Source: Hohaiivirga grylli | Lineage (GTDB): Bacteria > Pseudomonadota > Alphaproteobacteria > Rhizobiales > Beijerinckiaceae | Direction: 5' to 3' | Assembly (NCBI RefSeq): GCF_039655745.1 | Contig: NZ_JBBYXI010000001.1 | Location: forward strand, 1 to 64,000 | DNA: 64,000 nt | Shown: positions 59,922 through 64,000 of the stretch, piece after piece | Layout: the number at the start of each line of letters is the position of its first letter | Position numbering within the stretch: position 1 is the stretch's first letter | The notes under the pieces: generated by a model | Databases searched by the model: none | What the model was told of the DNA's origin: nothing | The model's input: only the letters and a program-made list of their open reading frames with translations | Position numbers and translations under genes: made by a program

Positions 59922-60869
59922 ATGAAAAAGATCGTTGTTCTTGGTGAAATAGTCGTTGAGATTATGGCCGTTGATGTCGGCCAGAGTTTCCGTTCAGCAG
60001 GCTCGCTGGTTGGTCCGTTTCCAAGTGGCGCCCCGGCAATTTTTATTGATCAGGTTGCCCGTCTCGGTCAGCCCTGCGGTATCGTTTCCTGCGTGGGTGA
60101 TGATGACTTCGGCTGGCTGAATATTGAGCGCCTGCGCGCAGATGGCGTCGATGTCTCCGCCATACGTGTTCACCCGGAGCTGCCAACCGGCAGTGCTTTT
60201 GTCCGCTATGATGCCGATAGCAGCCGCGACTTCATCTTCAATATCAAACACAGTGCCTGCGGACATATGGCCCTGACCGATGAGGCTGAGGCACTGATCA
60301 ATGGCTGCGACCATATCCATGTCATGGGCTCATCGCTGTTTTCGTTCCGTATCATTGATGTGATCAAAAAAGCTATTGAAACCGTAAAGGCTAAAGGCGG
60401 TACGGTTTCTTTTGACCCCAACATCCGTAAAGAGATGCTGTCGATTCCGGAGATGCGGGCTGCTCTTGAGTTCATGCTGGAGTACTGTGATGTCTTCCTG
60501 CCAAGCGGGCCTGAGATTTCACTCCTGACTGAAGCCGATGATGAAGAAAAAGCCATCAGGGAAATCCTTGATATGGGCGTTTCATCCATCATTATTAAAC
60601 GGGGTTCTGAAGGTTCGACCTATATTGACCGGGAGAAGACAATTCATAGCCCGTCTTTCAAGGTTGAAGAGCTCGACCCAACCGGAGCCGGTGACTGCTT
60701 TGGTGCAACCTATGTCACCTGCTGGCTGCGTGGCATGCCGGTTGAAGACTGCCTCCGCTATGCCAATGCGGCTGGGGCCAGAACCGTAACCGTCAAGGGG
60801 CCGATGGAAGGTGCATCGCATTTTGCAGATCTTGATGCCTTCATCGCCAACACCAAGACAGGAGCCTGA
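59922..60869 (+). CDS. PfkB-family sugar kinase, probable tagatose kinase
   Basis: 315 residues. It begins MKKIVVLGEIVVEIMA, has the sugar-binding lid GPFPSGAPAIFIDQVARLG and the catalytic PfkB signature DPTGAGDCFGATYV with the base Asp. The combination of a PfkB kinase with a GatZ/KbaZ-like protein and a CUT2 importer matches the tagatose kinase operon characterised in Agrobacterium. It would phosphorylate D-tagatose to tagatose-6-phosphate. ATG 59922 is preferred; a GTG four codons earlier overlaps the permease stop. Confidence 0.87.
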   Translation: MKKIVVLGEIVVEIMAVDVGQSFRSAGSLVGPFPSGAPAIFIDQVARLGQPCGIVSCVGDDDFGWLNIERLRADGVDVSAIRVHPELPTGSAFVRYDADSSRDFIFNIKHSACGHMALTDEAEALINGCDHIHVMGSSLFSFRIIDVIKKAIETVKAKGGTVSFDPNIRKEMLSIPEMRAALEFMLEYCDVFLPSGPEISLLTEADDEEKAIREILDMGVSSIIIKRGSEGSTYIDREKTIHSPSFKVEELDPTGAGDCFGATYVTCWLRGMPVEDCLRYANAAGARTVTVKGPMEGASHFADLDAFIANTKTGA

Positions 60870-60870
60870 A

Positions 60871-62145
60871 ATGCACGACAATACACTTCTTGCATTACCC
60901 AAGCAGCATGCCAAAGGTATCCGTAACGGTCTTCCCTCCATCTGCTCTGCACACCCACTTGTTATCGAAGCCGCCCTGCGCAGCGGTCTTGAAAACGATA
61001 CCGAGGTTCTGATTGAAGCAACCTGTAATCAGGTCAATCAGGATGGTGGTTATACCGGCATGACACCGGCAGACTTCCGTCGGTTTGCAGAAGGCATCGC
61101 TGATAAGCTTGGCTTTGATAAAAGCCGCCTCATCCTCGGCGGGGATCATCTTGGCCCCAATCCATGGAAGCATCTTCCGGCCAATGAAGCACTTGCCAAA
61201 GCGGCAACCATGATGAAAGCTTTTGTTGAAGCCGGCTTCACGAAAATTCACCTTGATGCCAGTATGGCCTGTGCTGATGACCCGGTGGCATTACCTCCAT
61301 CAATCATCGCCCAGCGTGCTGCCGATCTTGCAGCCATCGCCGAAAAATCCGCAGGCCCTGTTAAACCGGTCTATATCATTGGCACGGAAGTTCCGATTCC
61401 CGGTGGGGCAATGGAAGCGCTTGATCACCTGCAGGTTACACGCGCAGAAGATGCAAAAGAAACGATTGAGCTTCACCGTCTAGCCTTTTCCAGCCGTGGT
61501 CTGGAAGAAGCATTCAACCGGGTTATCGGCCTTGTTGTTCAGCCGGGTGTTGAATACGGCCATGAAGATGTCATTGCCTTTAAGCCGGAAGAGGCAAAAG
61601 ACCTCAGTGCGGTTTTAAAGGACTTTCCGCAGATTGTTTTTGAAGCCCACTCGACAGATTATCAAACGCTCACGGGCCTCAGTGAACTTGTTGAAGATGG
61701 CTTTGCCATTTTGAAAGTCGGCCCTTGGCTGACCTTCGCCATGCGCGAGGCCCTTTATGGGCTGGACCGGATTGCCTGCGAACTGATGGATATTCCGTCT
61801 GTTGATACGCTTGAGGCAACCATGGAACGGGTTATGCTCAATCTCCCGAAAGAATGGGAAAAATACTATCCGGGCAATGCCACGGAACAGCGTATCTTAC
61901 GCCATTATTCCTATAGTGACCGTATTCGTTACTACTGGCCACAGCCTGAAGCACAGAAAGCTTTCAACCGTCTGATGAGCAATCTGGAAGGTAAAAAGAT
62001 TCCGGAAACTCTGATCAGCCAGTTTATGGCTCCTGTTTATCAGGATGTTGTATCCGGCAAAGTCGAGGCAACCCCCAAAGAGCTGATCATTGCCACAATC
62101 CGCAAGGTTGTTGATACCTACGCGCGCGCTGCCCGCCAGATATAA
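60871..62145 (+). CDS. Tagatose-6-phosphate 4-epimerase / GatZ-KbaZ family protein
   Basis: 424 residues. Family segments are LPKQHAKGIRNGLPSICSAH, IEATCNQVNQDGGYTGMTP, ILGGDHLGPNPWKH and FEAHSTDYQT. In enterics GatZ/KbaZ is the non-catalytic partner of a class II aldolase. In Agrobacterium a homologue next to tagatose kinase was shown to be a 4-epimerase giving fructose-6-phosphate. No GatY/KbaY aldolase gene is present here, which favours the epimerase role. ATG 60871 has GGAG upstream and lies one base past the kinase stop. Confidence 0.88.
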   Translation: MHDNTLLALPKQHAKGIRNGLPSICSAHPLVIEAALRSGLENDTEVLIEATCNQVNQDGGYTGMTPADFRRFAEGIADKLGFDKSRLILGGDHLGPNPWKHLPANEALAKAATMMKAFVEAGFTKIHLDASMACADDPVALPPSIIAQRAADLAAIAEKSAGPVKPVYIIGTEVPIPGGAMEALDHLQVTRAEDAKETIELHRLAFSSRGLEEAFNRVIGLVVQPGVEYGHEDVIAFKPEEAKDLSAVLKDFPQIVFEAHSTDYQTLTGLSELVEDGFAILKVGPWLTFAMREALYGLDRIACELMDIPSVDTLEATMERVMLNLPKEWEKYYPGNATEQRILRHYSYSDRIRYYWPQPEAQKAFNRLMSNLEGKKIPETLISQFMAPVYQDVVSGKVEATPKELIIATIRKVVDTYARAARQI

Positions 62146-62158
62146 AACCTTTTAAAGC

Positions 62159-62192
62159 TGAGTGTATGGCAACTCACAATGCCATACACTCA
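62159..62192. terminator. Bidirectional hairpin at the end of the sugar operon
   Basis: TGAGTGTATGGCA (62159-62171) pairs perfectly over 13 bases with TGCCATACACTCA (62180-62192). It overlaps the stop codon of the convergent lysR gene. There is no T-run, so it may block both transcripts by structure. Confidence 0.7.
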
Positions 62193-63068
62193 TATGTATT
62201 CCGACCCGGAAAAATCCGTCTCTTCGACCAGTTGTACAAATTCCTGAACCGGGCTGAGCACTGATGCCTCATCCCGAAGAAGCATCCATGTTCCGCGTTC
62301 AAGAAACGCACCTGAACGATAACGCATGGCTTCGACATGTAGCCCCTTATGCCCTTGTAAAATACGGGCAGGCAGGAAACCATAGCCTAAACCCACTTTC
62401 ACCATTTCAAGACAGGCATCGACACGATCAACCACCATGCCGACCTGAGCCGGAACTGTAAATTGCTCAGCCCACCAGTTATCAATGAGCATCTGGTTCG
62501 ATGGTTCACTGGTAAAATGAATTTGAGGCAGTTGAGGCAACTCTTCGATTGAAAATGGGTCTTTATGTACAACAAGGACGTTCTCTGAAAACAGTCGACG
62601 TTTAATACCTGTCCAGTTCCAATCCTCTCGGATGAAGGCAATATGGATATCGTTCGCCAACAAACGATTCATTGTTTCCTTATCCCAGCCTGTATAGACG
62701 CGGAATTCAACGTCAGGGTACCGCGCTTTAAATTCCTTGAGTAAGGGGGGCAAAAGATAGCGCGTAAAGAAATGTGATGCGCCAATCCGAAGTGTACCTG
62801 CAGTTGCATTACGCATACTATCAAGCGTATCGCGAATACCCTCCAGCTCCCCGAGCACATGACGTGCTTTCCGAACAAGATATTCACCCTCGGCCGTGAA
62901 CTGGACACCCTTTTTTCCTCTGACAACTGCCTGAACGCCAAAGAAATCCTCAATCAGCCGTAAACGGGTAGATAAGGCTGGCTGCGTCAGGTGCAGAACA
63001 TTTGATGCTTTGGTGATGCTTCCCTGCTCATGAAGAACCAGCAAGAGCTTCCAGTCCCGTTCATTCAT
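62190..63068 (-). CDS. LysR-family transcriptional regulator
   Basis: 292 residues. The N-terminal winged helix reads LLLVLHEQGSITKASNVLHL then QPALSTRLRLIEDFFGVQ. The effector domain starts near residue 90 (GTLRIGASHFFTRYLLPPLL) and contains VKVGLGYGFLPARIL. ATG 63068 has AAGGTG upstream. It converges on the sugar operon and is divergent from the small gene at 63249. Its effector and targets are not apparent. Confidence 0.93.
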   Translation of the reverse strand: MNERDWKLLLVLHEQGSITKASNVLHLTQPALSTRLRLIEDFFGVQAVVRGKKGVQFTAEGEYLVRKARHVLGELEGIRDTLDSMRNATAGTLRIGASHFFTRYLLPPLLKEFKARYPDVEFRVYTGWDKETMNRLLANDIHIAFIREDWNWTGIKRRLFSENVLVVHKDPFSIEELPQLPQIHFTSEPSNQMLIDNWWAEQFTVPAQVGMVVDRVDACLEMVKVGLGYGFLPARILQGHKGLHVEAMRYRSGAFLERGTWMLLRDEASVLSPVQEFVQLVEETDFSGSEYI

Positions 63069-63248
63069 CCCATCACCTTATTTGCTGCACACTCAAGATA
63101 GAAATATAAATTATTTTTATGATTTTCTATAAAATATTACAAATATATTTTTTAGATAAAAGCTTTTATGTTTTTCCCATCAAGACCAAACCGCACTGAT
63201 CGCGGATCAACTGAAAGGTAGTTTCACCTACCCCAATGGGAGATTGTC

Positions 63249-63440
63249 ATGAAGAAATTTCTGGAAACACTTGCCTGCATCATGAATGATACGTGGTATC
63301 GCGACTGTTACAAACACAAAGAGCCCAGAAAGCATGACAATACCGAGTTCATGTCAATGTTAGCCGGATTAATGGGCGACAAACGGCTGATGCCGGATAA
63401 ACAGCCCTTACCTCATAAACGGATTGCTGCTCATCAGTAA
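63249..63440 (+). CDS. Small protein of unknown function, 63 aa
   Basis: The sequence begins MKKFLETLACIMNDTWYRD and is basic, with a Cys and several His and no membrane helix. Support comes from context: GGGAG six bases before the ATG and a strong terminator 22 bases after the stop, so it is a self-contained transcription unit. It is divergent from a LysR gene that may control it. I recognise no family. Confidence 0.65.
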   Translation: MKKFLETLACIMNDTWYRDCYKHKEPRKHDNTEFMSMLAGLMGDKRLMPDKQPLPHKRIAAHQ

Positions 63441-63461
63441 GCAATCATCCTCCCAGGAAAG

Positions 63462-63489
63462 CGCCTCCCACAAGGAGGCGTTTTCTTTT
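63462..63489 (+). terminator. Rho-independent terminator of the 63-aa gene
   Basis: CGCCTCC (63462-63468) pairs with GGAGGCG (63474-63480) and is followed by TTTTCTTTT. Confidence 0.92.
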
Positions 63490-63599
63490 GCTCCTTCCCA
63501 GCCAGCACATACTTCAACCCAGACCAGTAAATTACGCATGCCGCAGCATTCGGTTATGCCCTATAATAAAGGCATTGAGAAAAGAGCGATATTTTTACC

Positions 63600-63779
63600 A
63601 TGCTGAATTTCATTTTAGGTGCTCTGGTTGCCATGCTGACCAGCCTAGTCGGTATTTCCTTATGGCTCAGGACAAAATTTTCAGGAAGCAAAATCAAACA
63701 GGCTGCTGATGACGCAATCAGGGAATTGCACCACATCGACCACATGATGGAAGCTAAAGTTTACCCGATTAAACGCTGA
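63600..63779 (+). CDS. Small single-pass membrane protein, 59 aa
   Basis: A frame of 59 codons from ATG 63600 to TGA 63779. Residues 3 to about 24 (NFILGALVAMLTSLVGISLW) form one membrane helix, and the rest is an amphipathic charged tail with a His cluster (RELHHIDHMMEAK). The ribosome site is weak (AAAAGAG about 13 bases upstream). It ends exactly where the convergent LysR fragment ends. Its coding quality and composition support a real gene; the function is unknown. Confidence 0.5.
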   Translation: MLNFILGALVAMLTSLVGISLWLRTKFSGSKIKQAADDAIRELHHIDHMMEAKVYPIKR

Positions 63780-64000
63780 CTACTGAATAGTCTGAGAGCG
63801 CATCCCTACGACCTCACGTATCAGATCTGTTAGTGTCTTTAATCCATCAACACGTGATGTTGGTGAAACCATCAGGCCCATACGGCATTTTCCCAGCTTA
63901 GGGAGCCCGGCTTCTTCTGAGACAACCCTGAAATCTCGGGGAATGATGCTTTCCGGCAGGGGCGTAACAGCAAGGCCAGCAGCCACGGCCTTGGAAATTG
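63780..64000 (-). CDS. LysR-family regulator, C-terminal fragment (5' end outside window)
   Basis: An open frame enters from the right edge and ends at TAG 63780. The 73 residues visible match the end of a LysR effector domain: VAAGLAVTPLPESIIPRDFR is the typical 'G.Gia.lp' strand-helix, followed by LGLM-like MGLMVSPTSR and a final helix. Its DNA-binding half is not in the window. Confidence 0.75.
   Translation of the reverse strand, partial: ISKAVAAGLAVTPLPESIIPRDFRVVSEEAGLPKLGKCRMGLMVSPTSRVDGLKTLTDLIREVVGMRSQTIQ

Overview
The window looks like a chromosomal segment of an alphaproteobacterium of the order Hyphomicrobiales, closest in style to the Brucellaceae/Bartonellaceae. The clues are a MucR/Ros-type regulator, an IalB-family protein, the conserved order rplU-rpmA-obgE-proB-proA-nadD-rsfS-rlmH-envC-like-ctpA, and a tagatose kinase/epimerase sugar operon of the Agrobacterium/Brucella kind. 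Base composition is intermediate for the group, by eye near 50% GC in housekeeping genes and clearly lower in intergenic regions. Genus and species cannot be fixed from the sequence alone.

Region 1 (1-21,860) is a surface-protein island transcribed leftward: a giant autotransporter of about 4,665 aa (7398-21395), an 1,146-aa autotransporter with a nearly duplicated translocator end (3519-6959), a MucR-like regulator (2677-3218), and an autotransporter running off the left edge (1-2623). The regulator is the most striking object. Its only plausible start codon is separated from its body by a run of 20 C on the coding strand. With 20 C the frame is broken after 18 codons. With 18, 21 or 24 C a continuous MucR-family protein results (180 aa at 21 C). 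This is the signature of slipped-strand phase variation of a regulator that sits inside an adhesin cluster and 53 bp upstream of one adhesin gene.

Region 2 (21,861-25,738) holds leftward housekeeping genes: a CPA1 antiporter, a low-molecular-weight phosphatase, a quinone oxidoreductase and rppH. A further autotransporter (26045-28891) faces rightward and converges on ctpA across a strong terminator.

Region 3 (28,969-38,660) is the conserved leftward ribosome, proline and cell-wall cluster from rplU to ctpA, tightly packed and with several stop/start overlaps. Region 4 (38,920-43,445) has a TetR regulator divergent from a three-domain lysophospholipid flippase/acyltransferase/acyl-ACP ligase, with two perfect operator-like palindromes between them, then tRNA-Ser(CGA).

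Region 5 (43,446-54,879) begins with an AT-rich two-gene cassette (DUF4145-like protein and a PIN-like protein) abutting the tRNA. It is followed by an IalB-family gene and a 2,969-aa YadA-type trimeric autotransporter adhesin whose stalk is built from tandem 564-bp and 393-bp DNA repeats. Region 6 (55,596-62,145) is a compact sugar operon: DeoR regulator, ABC importer, tagatose kinase and tagatose-6-phosphate epimerase, predicted to feed a ketohexose into fructose-6-phosphate. The right end has a LysR regulator, two small genes and the 3' end of another LysR gene.

The window therefore encodes five very large secreted surface proteins in three places. All five genes carry a run of four or five G just before the start codon, and one candidate phase-variable switch lies among them.
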